Shown piece by piece: positions 42,120 to 53,539 of a DNA stretch of 64,000 nt (position 1 is its first letter; each line of letters begins with the position of its first letter). The notes beneath the pieces were generated by a model, which saw only the letters and a program-made list of their open reading frames with translations, searched no databases and was not told where the DNA came from. Location: positions 1 through 64,000 of the forward strand of contig NW_025408694.1 in assembly GCF_020360975.1 (NCBI RefSeq). The letters run 5' to 3'. A program made the translations under genes and the position numbers. The DNA comes from Hirsutella rhossiliensis. Taxonomy: Eukaryota > Ascomycota > Sordariomycetes > Hypocreales > Ophiocordycipitaceae.

Positions 42120-42451
42120 CAGCCGCGATCGAGCTTCAGCCCGGCGACAGGCGGCCAGGGCGCGCGCATTCGTCCTCGATCCTGTCTATTCCGACTGTTT
42201 GGCTAAGGCCAACGAGGTTCGTTGAGATGGTGAGGCAACGGCGAAGCTCGTAGGGGAAACGGGCGCTTGGGCTTCGTCTGACGTCGGCCTGTTGCCTGAG
42301 CGAGCGAACGAGGCGGAAAAGATGGGCCCTTTTGGGCTAGCAAGCAAAAGCAAAAGAGAGGGGATGATTGACGGTTTGCCTTGTGCGACAGGCAGTCGTC
42401 GTTACTCGTGCCACGCCCCACTTTTCTGGATTCCGGTTCACCTTCACCAGC
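42120..42451. other. Upstream region of the SNF2-RING gene
   Basis: No gene. It is the presumed promoter, bounded upstream by a LINE insertion whose target duplicate starts at 42452. Confidence 0.45.
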
Positions 42452-43224
42452 CAAGCTAAGGTGGGCTTTCTCAGTCACCCGGCTCTGACCGAAGACTGAC
42501 TAATATTACGGCTTTACCGCCGTGCCCGGAACCCGCTGACGGGGGAAGGGACCTACGGGCGACTGTAGGCCAGACTGTCTCAAAACGCATTTGGGAAGAA
42601 AATTTGTCATTACGTATACCCTACTGTGACCATAGAGGGTTATGGCCCATTTTTAAATATTCGGCTTAGCAGAAGCAGGGTTAATTGCATATACGACGAA
42701 GTTATAGCAGATCTTTACAGTCACGTTTCTTTCTTCCCCCTACTTTATTTTGCGTGGACGAATATTAAAAATGCAAGCTATCACGATTGACAGTATTCTC
42801 CTCCCATCAATTCCTCCTACTGCACAACAACCAATAACTAGCATTGAACTTACATCATGGGCGTTGTCTAAGGTGTATCAAGTCCGTTCGTCCAAGGTCG
42901 AGAGATTGCTAGCATCTACAGCCCCTAAACGCTTTATATGTCTCAATACGAAGGCGAGGCAAGGTATATCACATTCGCATCGACTTAAGCTTACACGAAG
43001 CCAACATCTCGATGCCGCCTTGATATTTATATTCGGTGATCAGCCGAAAGCTCCTGTGTCCAGTGTATAAAAGGGAATGGGGTGTTTCAAGGCTGTTACA
43101 CTCTGGAAATGCTAGGGTCAGGTGCATGCGCGAATTGCACGTACTCATCTCGTGGGTCGCTATGCAAACTACACTGTAACACTCTAGTTCTACCTATAAA
43201 AAGAAAAGGGAAAAGATTCAACTA

Positions 43225-45632
43225 ACGTACCCCACTGCGTCATGCAACGCACTAGGTCATGCAACAATTTTCAACACCTGACGCGTCTTCTTCAAATTGA
43301 CGCGATATGGATCACAACCCTCGTATTGCAGAGGCAATTATAGAACTGCAATCCCAAGATCGCCCTAAATATGCAGAGACCGCGAGGAGATACAATATCG
43401 ACAAATCCACGCTGTGGCGCCGCTTCAAAGGCAAAACAGCCTCAAATCACGACGCGAACTCTTACTCGCGACAGAAACTCACCAGCGCGCAGGAGGAGAT
43501 TCTTATTGGGCACGTCAATAAGCTGACCGACCGTGGTATCCCGCCTACCCCTCAGATGTTGAAGAATATCGCCGAGGAAATCGCAGGGACAGAGCTTGGT
43601 GTCAACTGGGTGAGCCGCTTCCGCAAGCGACACCATGACCGTCTTTCGAGCTTGTATTTGCGCACCATAGATCATCAGCGGAAGGCTGCTGATAATTCCA
43701 GGCATTTCCAAAACTTCTTCAATCTAGTAAGACTGCTTTTATCGTCATTTCAAGGGTATACTGCCGACAATACTCGGTCAAATGCCGTAAAGTCGCCATT
43801 TCTGACCGAATCCAACTAGCTCCGCGAAAAGATCGAAAAGTACAACATCAGTCCCTCAAATGTTTATAATTTTGACGAGAAGGATTCCAAATTGGTCTCT
43901 CTCGCTCCACCAAGCGAGTTGTCCCCCGAGAAGCCCTCAGGCGCGGAAAACTGGTCGGGGCAAGCCAAGACGGGAACCGGGAGTTCATCACGCTGATCGC
44001 TGCCATATGTGCAGATTATTCGTACCTGCCACCGGCCCTCATTTACAAAGGGGAGTCAAAAGACTTTCAAGATACTTGGCTTGAGGATTTTGACCATTCC
44101 AGCAAGTAGCCTTCTTCGCCAGTACGGAAAACGGCTGGAGCTGTGATGCACTGGGTTTACACTGGCTTCAGCGCATATTTGACTGCCATACGAAGCAAAA
44201 GGCTGGTCGTGCCTACCGTCTCTTAATTTTAGACGGTCACAATAGTCACATTAACCTGAAATTCATTGACTATGCCGATCGGAATCGAATTCTCATTGCT
44301 GTGTTGCCATCGCACTCAACTCATCGGCTTCAACCACTCGATGTTGGCCTGTTTTCCGCACTCTCCACCTATTATGCTCAAGGTTCCGACCAGCTGATGT
44401 CCATTGGATGGGGGTTAATTCGCCTTACCAAACGGAATTTTTGGCCACTCTTTCGTGATGCGTGGAACCAGGCATTTACGGCCAAAAATATCGAGGCTGG
44501 TTGGCGGGCCACAGAATCCATCCACTCGACCCCGGCAAAGTATTGTCCAAGATTAGCCACAGCAGTGATGTGACACCCCCACAAACTGCATCTGAGGAAA
44601 GGGCGATGAAGACTCCAGGCTCTCTTCGGGCTATTCGGCGCATTACCCGCCGTCTCCGCAAGGAAGGGCTGATGGACTCCCGAGTCACAGCGCTCTCCCG
44701 AGCATCAGAGAAACTGGCGACACAATATGAGCTCGTACAACACGAAAATCGAGATCTACAGGAAGCGCTCAAACTTGCACATAAAAAAGGGAAACGCAGA
44801 AAGGCCTTGGGCCTTTTCAATCCGGAAGAAAGTGGTGGCCAGCCGGTCTTTTTCAGTCCAGCCAAGGTGGAACTGGCGCGGCGACGTCAGACGGACAAGG
44901 CACAGGCCGACGAGCAGCGCAAGCAAGCCATTGAAGATCGTCGACTCCAGGTAGCCATATCACGTGAAGAAAAGGCTCGAGAATCTGCCGAGAAGAAAAA
45001 CAGCGGGCTGCAATGCGTCAGGCCTTGCGAGAGCAGCGTTCTCGAGAGAAGACAGAGCGTGCTGCGGAGCGCGAGGCAAAGCGAGCTGAGAAACGGGAGG
45101 CCGCAGCAAAATTAAAAGCAGAGAGGTCTGCACGCGAGGCTGAACGCCAGGCTATTCGGGAAGTCAAGTTTGAGGTAGCTGCTACGTCAAAGCCTGGTGT
45201 AAGAGGGCACAAAAGACATGGTAGCGGTGAGAAAAACGAGGGGCGTTGGAAGCGGGTTTGCGCGACGGGCATTCAACCACGCAACAACTCGGAGGAAGAA
45301 AGGGTAAAGATTGGTTCTGAAGCTTCAGTGGCTCGAGACCACAGTCCCGGAGCTTTAGGGGTAAAGACATACCTCCCGTTCGACGGAAGCGCAGGGAAGT
45401 ATGGAGGCCGGTTTCTCAGTCTCTCAGGTCTGGGCGGACCACAAGACCGCCTGCTCATATTTCCTAAGAAAACCATCATATAGATAGACTCTGTATGAAG
45501 TGTTTCACATATTGTAATGTTTAATAGTATTTTAAATGGTTGTGTCGGTTGCAGGATTAATTTTCGCTCTGGCTTGCCGGTCGGGCAATTTGTTGCATGA
45601 CGTGGTGCGTTGCATGACTCAGTGAGGTACGT
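43225..45632 (+). mobile_element. Fot-like element, TSD TA
   Basis: 2408 bp. Ends begin ACGTACCCCACTGCGTCATG (left) and ACGTACCTCACTGAGTCATG (right, reverse complement), with imperfect inverted repeats of about 45 bp. TA is duplicated (43223-43224, 45633-45634); copy A has a single TA at this site (CAACTAATAATCG). Confidence 0.95.
43307..45483 (+). pseudogene. Fot-like transposase, frame-shifted
   Basis: Start ATG 43307 (MDHNPRIAEAIIELQSQDRP). A psq HTH (YAETARRYNIDKSTLWRRFK) and CENP-B-like domain (GVNWVSRFRKRHHDRLSSLY) come first. An intron at 43727-43819 (GTAAGA...ACTAG) joins FNL to LREKIEKYNISPSNVYNFDE, which holds the first catalytic Asp. The rest of the DDE domain is in shifted frames: GASQDGNREFITLIAAICAD, LLILDGHNSHINLKFIDYAD, HSTHRLQPLDVGLFS. 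The C-terminus is a Lys/Arg/Glu-rich coiled coil (REEKARESAEKK, EREAKRAEKREAAAKLKAER). At least three frame shifts; copy probably inactive unless they are errors. Confidence 0.85.
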
Positions 45633-46595
45633 TAATAATCGTCTTAGGTCATCATCAAACAGAGGAGAACTATAGCTATTCCCAAGAAAGCGAGGACCTA
45701 CAGTCAATTACTCCTCGGCAGTGGCAGATAATTGGGAGAAAATTCCAGGAATGGGTTGAGATAATGGTACACAACTCATATAATGATGACTAAATAAACT
45801 CCACTCCTTATCTGCATTTATGCTCTACACACTTTGAAACTAAAAGTATTCCATTAAGATTACGAAGAAAAATTCGTTTACTTCGCACATCTACCACCTC
45901 TTCGTCATTAACTTATTAAGAGGCAATGGCTGATGATACTTGTACGGCGACGGATACTCCCATCGGGCAGTATCCCTTAGTCAACCATTATGGACAGTCT
46001 GTCTTTATTGCGGAAATCTCCTTACCCGACAGTCTCGACAAGTTCCCGTCCGGACGAATATACAAAGCTCGAGATCCAACGACCATGACGCGCAGACGAT
46101 CGATCTCACTTCCGACGATAGTCAAACAGAACGACAGATAGCTCCTGCGATGACAGTCCCAGCTATAAAGTCTACAAATGGATTACGTCAACTCGTTACG
46201 GCCACGAACGAGGGCAACACCCATCGCTCTGAGAGTGCGCAGGCAACAAGAAAGCGATCAATGCTCCAGCCCTTCGATCTAACGGTGAACTTTTATTGTG
46301 CGTCCTTTAGAATCATCGATAATAAAGGATTGCCTGTAAAGAAGTATCACGTAGGATATCCTAGTCTTGTACGGAAGGTTACACACTGTTTCTTTTCCGA
46401 ACCAGCCAAGCAATTCTGTCACATTCCGACATGATTCAACAGATTATTCGCAGAGCCATTAACGACGAGACTTTAATCGATCGCGACTGGAAGCTCCTAT
46501 CAGCTTGCTTAGCAAACAATCCAGGCTCGATCTCGTATTATCCATCACAAGCATACGAGACGACATCCCTGCTTGACCTTTTCGCTCGATTTCCC

Positions 46596-46864
46596 TGTCA
46601 CACATAGGATATCAGCCTCCAACAGTCTGACCCCTATTCGCACAGTCCGTTTCCACATTTCCCCACAGAAACTTCTAGGAGGCATCATCAACGCATCAGT
46701 GGCTTCAGATGATCCGATCAGATGCTTCCATTCACTACCATTCCCTTCCATTCTCATATTCAGGCAGTCTATAAAGATCTCGCCTCTTTCCCACCTTAGA
46801 TAGCAGAATCAAGAGTCTTCCAGTCCCTGATCTTTATGCCCACTTGCTCATCCTCCGTGCGATA
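46596..46864 (+). repeat. Solo copia LTR at the site shared with copy A
   Basis: 269 bp, TGTCACACATAGG to GTGCGATA, at precisely the position where copy A carries the full RT-less copia. Right flank TCCCC; left flank TTCCC, one base shorter than copy A. Presumably formed by LTR-LTR recombination. Confidence 0.95.
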
Positions 46865-47253
46865 TCCCCAAACAAGGCGATTGCATCACCTTTTAAGTAC
46901 TCTTTAATCTTTTTGTTCTCTTACGAGAGCGACAACAACCCAGACGACCTCTTCGAACCCGCACATATTCTTAGCGCCAAGAACGAACCTTTAGTTAAAA
47001 AAGAGAGTGCGTCTCCGAAGAAACGCAAGCAACCCTAAGACTAAACCGACGCCGAAGAATACAAGCAAGAAGTTTAAGGTAGAGGCTATCAAGGAGGAGG
47101 CCGAGAATAAATCTACGATACAAGTAGCATCTGAGGCGGATTTTGACTTTTCACAGGACTTTAAGTCAGATTTAGGGAGCCCAGGTCAGGTCTTAGAGGA
47201 TATCAAGGAAGGCGAGACTCAAGAAGATGGTATCTCTAACGCGGACGGGACTA

Positions 47254-50041
47254 CCCGTTGATCTTGGTGTGGGGCCACAGCAGCCCAACTAAGTGTCTTC
47301 GCCACTTAGTTGGCCCAAAAAATCCGGCACAGCCCAAAAAATCCGGCACAGCAGCCCACCTCCAAAACGTCAACCCTATGCATCTCAACCGCGTTTTCTC
47401 GCGCAACTTGACTTTATTTACGTATCTTTTGCCGGAATACATTATGACAGATAACATGGCTACCCTGGAGGCAGCAAAGCCGTTCTGGCGTCTCGTCGCG
47501 ACCCCAGAGCCGATGTTCGTCGCTCAACAACACCAAAAGAACGCCTCTTTCCGTGCGAGATGCGGCCATCCGTTACAATGTGAAGAGCTCATCCGTACAG
47601 AGAGCCATTAATTTCATAAGAAACCCTTTTCCCGTGCTCCAGGGCGTCCATTGGCGCTGACGGAGGACGAAGACGACGCCCTGGTTGCGTATGTACAGTG
47701 GATGGAACGCACCGGCATGCCCGCCACGAGAGAGCAACTTGAAGCTGTTGCAAATGCAATAAGAATGCGTCGAGATCCCAATGCCCGCCCGGTCTCGTCA
47801 AGTTGGCTTGACAATTGGCGTGGAAGTCATCCTGCGATCGCGAAGACGTATCTCAAAGCAGTTGAACGAGCCCGGAAGTCCTTTGAAGCCCACGGGTAGA
47901 AGAAGTCGAATTTTTCTACTCAAAGCTTCGAGAAATCATCACCAGCTACCGTATTGGCAGTTCAGAGATCTGGAATGAAGACGAGGCCGGAATACGCATT
48001 GGGTGCCTGCGAGAACGCATCCAAGTTCTCATCACGCGCACCACTAGAGTCAAGAGCACCCGGCCCCGAGTTTTAGACCCAGCAAACCGAGAATCCTGCA
48101 CGGTAATTGCCTCAGTTAACGCAGTGGGGACTCTCTTCCACCTGGCTTGTTTTCCAACATTACCCTACCACCAACTGGGCCGGCATCGACATCATGACAG
48201 GCGTACGGTTTGCCCAGTCGCCAACTGGCTTTTCCAACGCAGAGATACACCTTGAGTGGGCAAGGCATTTCAACTGCTGGTCTTGGGCATCGTCAGCGCA
48301 AGCAAAACAGTCAGGAAATTCGCTGGAAGAGTGGTTCGGCTGTGACGAGCATCTTCGGCGCCCCAACATGGGGATGAGTCGCGTGGAGGCGCCGCCAAAC
48401 CAACGGCCTGACGACGAGAAGATCTACCGATTGCTTGTTGTGGATGGCTTTACAGGGCATACCACCCTTGACTTTGCTGAGTATTGTATCAAGTTTGATA
48501 TCATCATTGCTATTTTCCTCCACATTCCACCCACCTCATGCAGCCGCTTGATGTTGGGGTATTCCAGCCACTAAAGTCAGCACATCAGAAAGCGCTTCGA
48601 AGTCGCTCGCAGAAGGCAACATATCATTTTCGCGGGTCAACTTCCTCACAGCTTTTCAGGACGTATATGAGGCTGGCTTCACGCGGCATAACATTATGGC
48701 GGCATTTGAAAAACAGGCCTCTTTCCTGTCGACCCAGCGCCGGTGATCACCAAGATCCTCCACGAGCAGCTACGACAACAGCAGCCGATCAATCCTGCAT
48801 ACGCCTCGCTCCTACCCTCGGAGACGCGTTTCCAAGTCGCCGCGGATGCCCTCAATGATATCCGGCAACGGTATGGGCCCCTCATGAGCTCGCCATCACG
48901 AGAAAACTTGCGGGTTCTTGCGAAAGTGAACACCGAGTCTATCGCGATGGCGTCACATTCCCAGGGCATAGTCAGCGATAAGAATAGCCGAACCCAGGCG
49001 TATGCGAATCGAATGAAGAGAGGCAAGATTGTCAGGCCGCGCGGAGAGTTTATCACGAGCTCCAGCATGGCCGACATCACCCGGGAGTATGAGGAGCTCC
49101 AGGCAAAGCAAACCCGGCTTCAAACGCGCCAGGAGATAAGGATGCATCTTAAACGAGTTCGTGGAGAGATGCAGAAGATCCGAGAAGACTATAAAGTCGG
49201 GAAGAAGCAGTTAGTCAATGGCAGAGTCAAGACATTGAACTTTAAGCCCTGGCTAGAGTTTACGGACGAGACGTTGAGTTCTACACTCTGGAGCAAAGTT
49301 GCGATACCCTCATGCGGGAGCTCAAAGAGCCATCCAAGGAATCCTTTTTCTATGATACCACGAAGAGAAATAACTCCGCCAGAGATGTCAGGGCGCGCGC
49401 AGCGACCCGACCTCGCCCACTTACAGATATGTCGTCGTTGCCCGGCAGTGACGATACCGTCTATTTCACAGGCCTCGATCTTGACAAACATAGTGAGGAT
49501 GGCGCCGACGATGAAGACGAGGACAATTTACTCGACACGCAAGAGAATATACCCTCATCGCCGCCGTTAGCAGCGGTTGAAGCGGTAGTCGATACACCAT
49601 GCCCTCGACCGCGCACCCGATCGTCCAACAAGATACAGCAGACGCTCCAGGAACACAGGTATGGATAAAATAGCTCTCAGAGACGCACAACAGGCGAAAT
49701 TACTACATAATACGTCTATTTGGACTCACAAACGCGGTCTTCCTATCTCTTCGACTGGAAGGCGGCAGCTCCTAAATAGGCCCAAAGACGTGATTTTTTT
49801 CACTTTTCGTTGTTACTTGCGTCTTTAGGTGATCCGCAGCTATTGATCACATGTATATTTTAGCTATTTGAAGTCGCATTGACGGCACCATGAAGCGAAG
49901 CGTAGAATTTCCCTTGATTTTGCACCCCAAATTGAGGACCCTGCTGTGCCGGATTTTTTGGGCTGTGCCGGATTTTTTGGGCCAACTAAGTGGCGAAGAC
50001 ACTTAGTTGGGCTGCTGTGGCCCCACACCAAGATCAACGGG
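47254..50041 (+). mobile_element. Pogo-like element with about 100-bp TIRs, TSD TA
   Basis: 2788 bp, ends CCCGTTGATCTTGGTGTGGG, inverted repeats about 101 bp and perfect (47254-47354, 49941-50041). Each arm contains a palindrome (CCAACTAAGTG...CACTTAGTTGG) and two tandem copies of CCCAAAAAATCCGGCACAG. TA is duplicated (47252-47253, 50042-50043) relative to copy A. Confidence 0.95.
47445..49668 (+). pseudogene. Pogo-like transposase, frame-shifted
   Basis: The protein starts near ATG 47445 (MTDNMATLEAAKP). An HTH psq motif, SVRDAAIRYNVKSSSVQRAI, is in the frame that continues into LTEDEDDALVAYVQWMERTG and SSSWLDNWRGSHPAIAKTYL (CENP-B-like). Catalytic residues: IWNEDEAGIRIG, LLVVDGFTGHTTLDFAEYC and MQPLDVGVFQPLK. 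After frame shifts near 47900, 48140 and 48540 the C-terminus is open from 48743 to 49570 (coiled coil, YEELQAKQTRLQTRQEIRMH). Perfect TIRs with a broken gene again raise the question of base errors. Confidence 0.8.
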
Positions 50042-50116
50042 TATAGGGGAGCAAATGGTTACACGTCGTCAAGCTCATGTAAAATCGCAATCTTAACCGT
50101 TCACTTGCTTTTTTCT

Positions 50117-51989
50117 TTAATTACCATCGTCACTCCTAAAACTCAACTGTTCAAGATCGTCTAGGCTAATATTAGACTGTGATAAGACTTGTTGTAGTCG
50201 GTCCCGACCATTTTCTGGGCGACTAAGTAACGTGACTTCCGGTTGCTTCTGATCAGTAATATACTGATGCAGATGTGTCCGGAGCGAGTTGTACTCGTCA
50301 AGCCATGGATATTCCGGGTTCGGAGGACTTGAAGATATAGTTCCAATGCTTAATTGAACCAAATAATCGCATATCTCTTTAGTTTTAAGCGGTAGGTAGT
50401 CGTCTAGGTTCGTGGTATCCTCATCGAAAAGCTCGGTGCATATGCGAAGCCGATCCGGTGGGATCTCCTCGGCATAATTCTGTTCACCAGCAGAATCAAG
50501 CTGATGATATAAGACCGTAGGTTGCCCGCTTCGAACGTGTGGACGATTTGGCTGATGTCGAATAGTATGACTGTTCCACATATGAACGAATTGGACTAGC
50601 TCTTGACGGATAGTATCCATATAGATATAGAGAATTGCCACTCGATCCGCCCTTGAGCTACTGTCAAATAAGCCATGTTCGGTGAGCCATTGAAAGTATT
50701 GCTAATGGAGAGTTAGTATAACTAGGGTAGATGATGGATAAAATTATACTTACTCGCCAGAACCCAGCACGATTACTGCCTAACCGATGCCACCAGCTCT
50801 CAATCCGGGTGTTATGAATGCTTCGGCCAAAGTACCAGCAGTCTCCAAATGCAATTGGGACGAGATCAGAGCCCTGTTCCTTCGTTCGCATGCCGGATAG
50901 GTAATAATGTATCCCGCATAAGAGGGATGTCTCATTACCATGGTCCGATATCGCACGGAGGATGAGCAAGTGGGCATAAAGATCAGGGACTGGAAGACTC
51001 TTGATTCTGCTATCTAAGGTGGGAAAGAGGCGAGATCTTTATAGACTGCCTGAATATGAGAATGGAAGGGAATGGTAGTGAATGGAAGCATCTGATCGGA
51101 TCATCTGGAAGCCACTGATGCGTTGATGATGCCTCCTAGAAGTTTCTGTGGGGAAATGTGGAAACGGACTGTGCGAATAGGGGGTCAGACTGTTGGAGGC
51201 TGATATCCTATGTGTGACATCCGATCGCAAGATACGAGGCATAGCGTGCCGCTGGTTTAGTACGTGGAGGTACTGTTTTGCAACGTTCCAGCTCGTACTG
51301 GACGAAAACCCACAGTAAAACCACGTAATATACCGTGAGTACGCGTCAATACCAGCATAGATCTCAAAACCCCAATTCTTAAGTTTGTCGTAGCCATCAA
51401 TAGACCAGACCCAGTCTGGGCCATGGATAGAGAAGTCACGTCGTGTAACGTGTTCGTCCCCATCGTTCCCTAACGTTCTCAGGCGTGAAGTCTCGATACT
51501 CTGCGTATAGGGCATCACGACTAATAATATGATGTTGCTGGCGCATATACGTATAGAGATAGTTCCGGCCATGTCCTTGTAGCGTTGTAGAGATCTGTGC
51601 CTGGCTGTTAAAAAGGACCGGGCGCGTTCCCGACTTGGAGCGCTTCAGGGGATTGGCGGCGGTAGAGCCCTCTTCAAGCCGAATTCTTTCAAGACGGAAC
51701 TTTGAGATCGTAAACCCTCGTCTCTAAGTCGTTTAAGCATGAAATCATCCTTAAGACATTCATCAAAGAATAGCGACCTAATTCGGTCCCGTAAGGTATC
51801 TGAAGTGATCGTACGTGCTTGACGAAGAAGTCCCCAGTCTTTGATCGATCGATAGAGACTGGCGCGGCTTACTTGAAGCTGATGATGCTCGAGAAGATGC
51901 GTACGGATTGTATTAATAGAGGATCCATCTCGATGCAAGCCGGTGATTTCCTCCTGAACTGTGGAAAGATCAATTTGTGGTCGAGGCAT
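50117..51989 (-). pseudogene. ORF3 of copy B: DDE transposase split by a solo LTR
   Basis: Same product as 31652-33255. Start ATG 51989, intron 50702-50753, stop 50117. The inverted solo LTR sits after ILRSD, separating the second catalytic Asp from its HGNET context. Relative to copy A it lacks two bases of a TGTG repeat at about 51445 and four bases near 51631. Confidence 0.8.
50949..51219 (-). repeat. Inverted solo copia LTR, TSD TCCGA
   Basis: 271 bp, reverse complement of the LTR at 46596. TCCGA is duplicated (50944-50948, 51220-51224) where copy A has a single TCCGA. It proves the TG...TA LTR ends. Confidence 0.95.
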
Positions 51990-52429
51990 ATTTGTTTAAC
52001 TGAGTAAAGCGCTATTCGGGCTCAATGATATCGTAGAAGGGAGAAAAGCACTGAAAATGTGTACCAATGCGCAGAGCGAACGCTTACTTTCATTTCTTTC
52101 AATGCCCTATGCTAATAGAAGAGTATCGGTATATACAAGTTACCCAGTTGCACTTAGACCCGATCGGGTAATCTAACCCCGGGGTGCCCACAGCCCAAAA
52201 TGCGTTTTGAGACAGTCTGGCCTACAGTCGCCCGTAGGACCTGAGAATCCGAGCGGCCACAGAGTCCAAGAATTGCTAGATAGGGGAGTAGAAGTAAGGA
52301 AGGCGCGACGGGTTTCCGGCGAGCACCCTCATCTTGTACTATACCTAGCCTAGCACGTCTTTTGCCCTTATAGGGATGTCCCAGACGGTAATCAATACTA
52401 CTACTACTACTACCAGCCAAGCTAAGGTG

Positions 52430-52517
52430 TTACGCATTAAGGTATTGAAATGTCAGTAGCTTTTACGTCTAGGCCCTATAGGAGAAATCCTCCGGGTGAA
52501 ATACACATACATACATA
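52430..52517. other. Short flank between two LINE insertions
   Basis: No gene. It includes the small tandem CATACATACATACA at 52506-52519, next to the LINE target site. Confidence 0.5.
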
Positions 52518-52527
52518 CAAGCTGGTG

Positions 52528-53529
52528 TCGTCTGCCTTGATAACACTGCGGCTATAAGAGCCATACGAGGCAGCCCATCGATCTCGTCGCAAGCGGCTGC
52601 GGAGAAGTTCGCTGAGGCCGCGGCTCGACACGGAGATGTCGGCACGCGTTGGTGCCCCGGCCATACGGGGATCGCCGGCAACGAGCGGGCCGACCAGCTA
52701 GCAAAGGAGGGCTGCCGGGCCGAGGGTCCGGACAGACCGCCGACCTACGCGAACATCAAGAGACAGGCCAAGGCTGCGGCCAGGCGCGACTTCCAGGACT
52801 GGTGGGCCGCGGGGGCCCCGAGCAGCTACAAGAGCCTAGAGCTCAAGGCCTCGCTCGGGTGCCCCCCGGAGCTGCACACCAAACGACAGCACCTCCATCA
52901 CCTGCTCGCTGCGAGGAGCGGGCACGGGGACTTCGCCGACTACCACGAGAGGTTTAACCACGAAGAGGCCCGGATCGAATGCTCTTACGGGAGGAGAAAA
53001 TCACCGACACACCCCTTCTACTGCCGGAAGGTAGGTACTCGACACCGCCTAAGGCTAGCCCCCGCGGGCAAGGCTATCAACCAGGCACTAGGAAGGGGAT
53101 TTGACCGGTTCCTCGGGCTAGTAACGGAGGCAGAATTCTTTGATCGGATCTGCCACCGCCACTAGCTCGAGGCAACCCTCCAACCTAATATGTACAACTC
53201 TCTCTTTTCTATGTTTTCTGCCCGTAGGCTCCCTGTGGGCCTACGGCCCAGCTGACTGCGTGGGCTTTCTCAGTCACCCGGCTCTGACCGAAGACTGACT
53301 AATATTACGGCTTCGCCGCCGTGCCCGAACCCGCTGACGGGGAAGGGACCTGAGAATCCGAGCGGCCACAGAGTCCAAGAATTGCTAGATAGGGGAGTAG
53401 AAGTAAGGAACGCGCGACGGGTCTCCGACGAGCATCCCCATCTTGTACTATACCTAGCCTAGCACGTCTTTTGCCCTTATAGGGATGTCCCAGACGGTAA
53501 TCAATACTACTACTACTACTACTACCAGC
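52528..53529 (+). mobile_element. Tad1-like LINE, 5'-truncated
   Basis: 1002 bp between direct repeats CAAGCTGGTG (52518-52527 and 53530-53539). The 3' end has the (ACT)n tail. Orientation plus. It retains only the last part of ORF2 and the 3' UTR, the common outcome of incomplete target-primed reverse transcription. Confidence 0.85.
52590..53165 (+). pseudogene. LINE ORF2 C-terminus (RNase H end)
   Basis: TRWCPGHTGIAGNERADQLA is the last RNase H motif, as in Tad1-clade LINEs. It continues LAKEGCRAEGPDRPPTYANI, then a C-terminal Cys/His segment, IECSYGRRKSPTHPFYC, and ends AEFFDRICHRH at 53165. Endonuclease and reverse transcriptase are absent through truncation. Confidence 0.8.
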
Positions 53530-53539
53530 CAAGCTGGTG

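Larger units (their letters stand above)
42771..45793 (+). pseudogene. ORF1 of copy B, split by a Fot-like element
   Basis: Start ATG 42771; near-identical to ORF1 of copy A. Here the run CCCCTAAACGC keeps MQAITIDS... open to 43070, and an extra A keeps the Cys-motif frame (CVQCIKGNGVFQGC, ACANCTYSSRGSLC) intact from the CxxC pair onward. The Fot-like element inserts at the TA at 43223; the coding sequence resumes at 45635 and ends NSYNDD at 45793. Confidence 0.5.
45926..50082 (+). pseudogene. ORF2 of copy B, split by a solo LTR and a pogo element
   Basis: Start ATG 45926 (MADDTCTATDTPIGQYPLVN). Lacking the extra G of copy A, the first 71 codons use the other frame (GQSVFIAEISLPDSLDKFPS) before a stop; the TIDLTSDD part lies in the next frame (45940-46434). 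The solo LTR enters at 46596 in LDLFARFP; the C-terminal Lys/acidic part follows (46865-47251), is cut by the pogo element at DGT and ends WLHVVKLM at 50082. Confidence 0.5.
42554..52236. mobile_element. IS3EU-like TIR element, copy B, with four nested insertions
   Basis: Same ends as copy A (TACGGGCGAC, inverted), flanked by GGACC (42549-42553 and 52237-52241). It contains, left to right, a Fot-like element (43225-45632), a solo copia LTR (46596-46864), a pogo element (47254-50041) and an inverted solo LTR (50949-51219). Subtracting these and their TSDs leaves about 3.93 kb. Each insertion site can be checked against the uninterrupted copy A, so all four boundaries are exact. Genes are as in copy A but each of the three ORFs is now split. 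Confidence 0.9.
42464..52417 (+). mobile_element. Tad-like LINE 3' fragment split by copy B
   Basis: A 5'-truncated LINE tail of about 265 bases (42464-42553 plus 52242-52417) matches the 3' end of the LINE at 52528-53529. It ends in the simple repeat (ACT)n followed by ACCAGC. A direct repeat CAAGCTAAGGTG flanks it (42452-42463 and 52418-52429), as expected for target-primed reverse transcription. The 3.9-kb element copy B is inserted in it. Confidence 0.8.
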
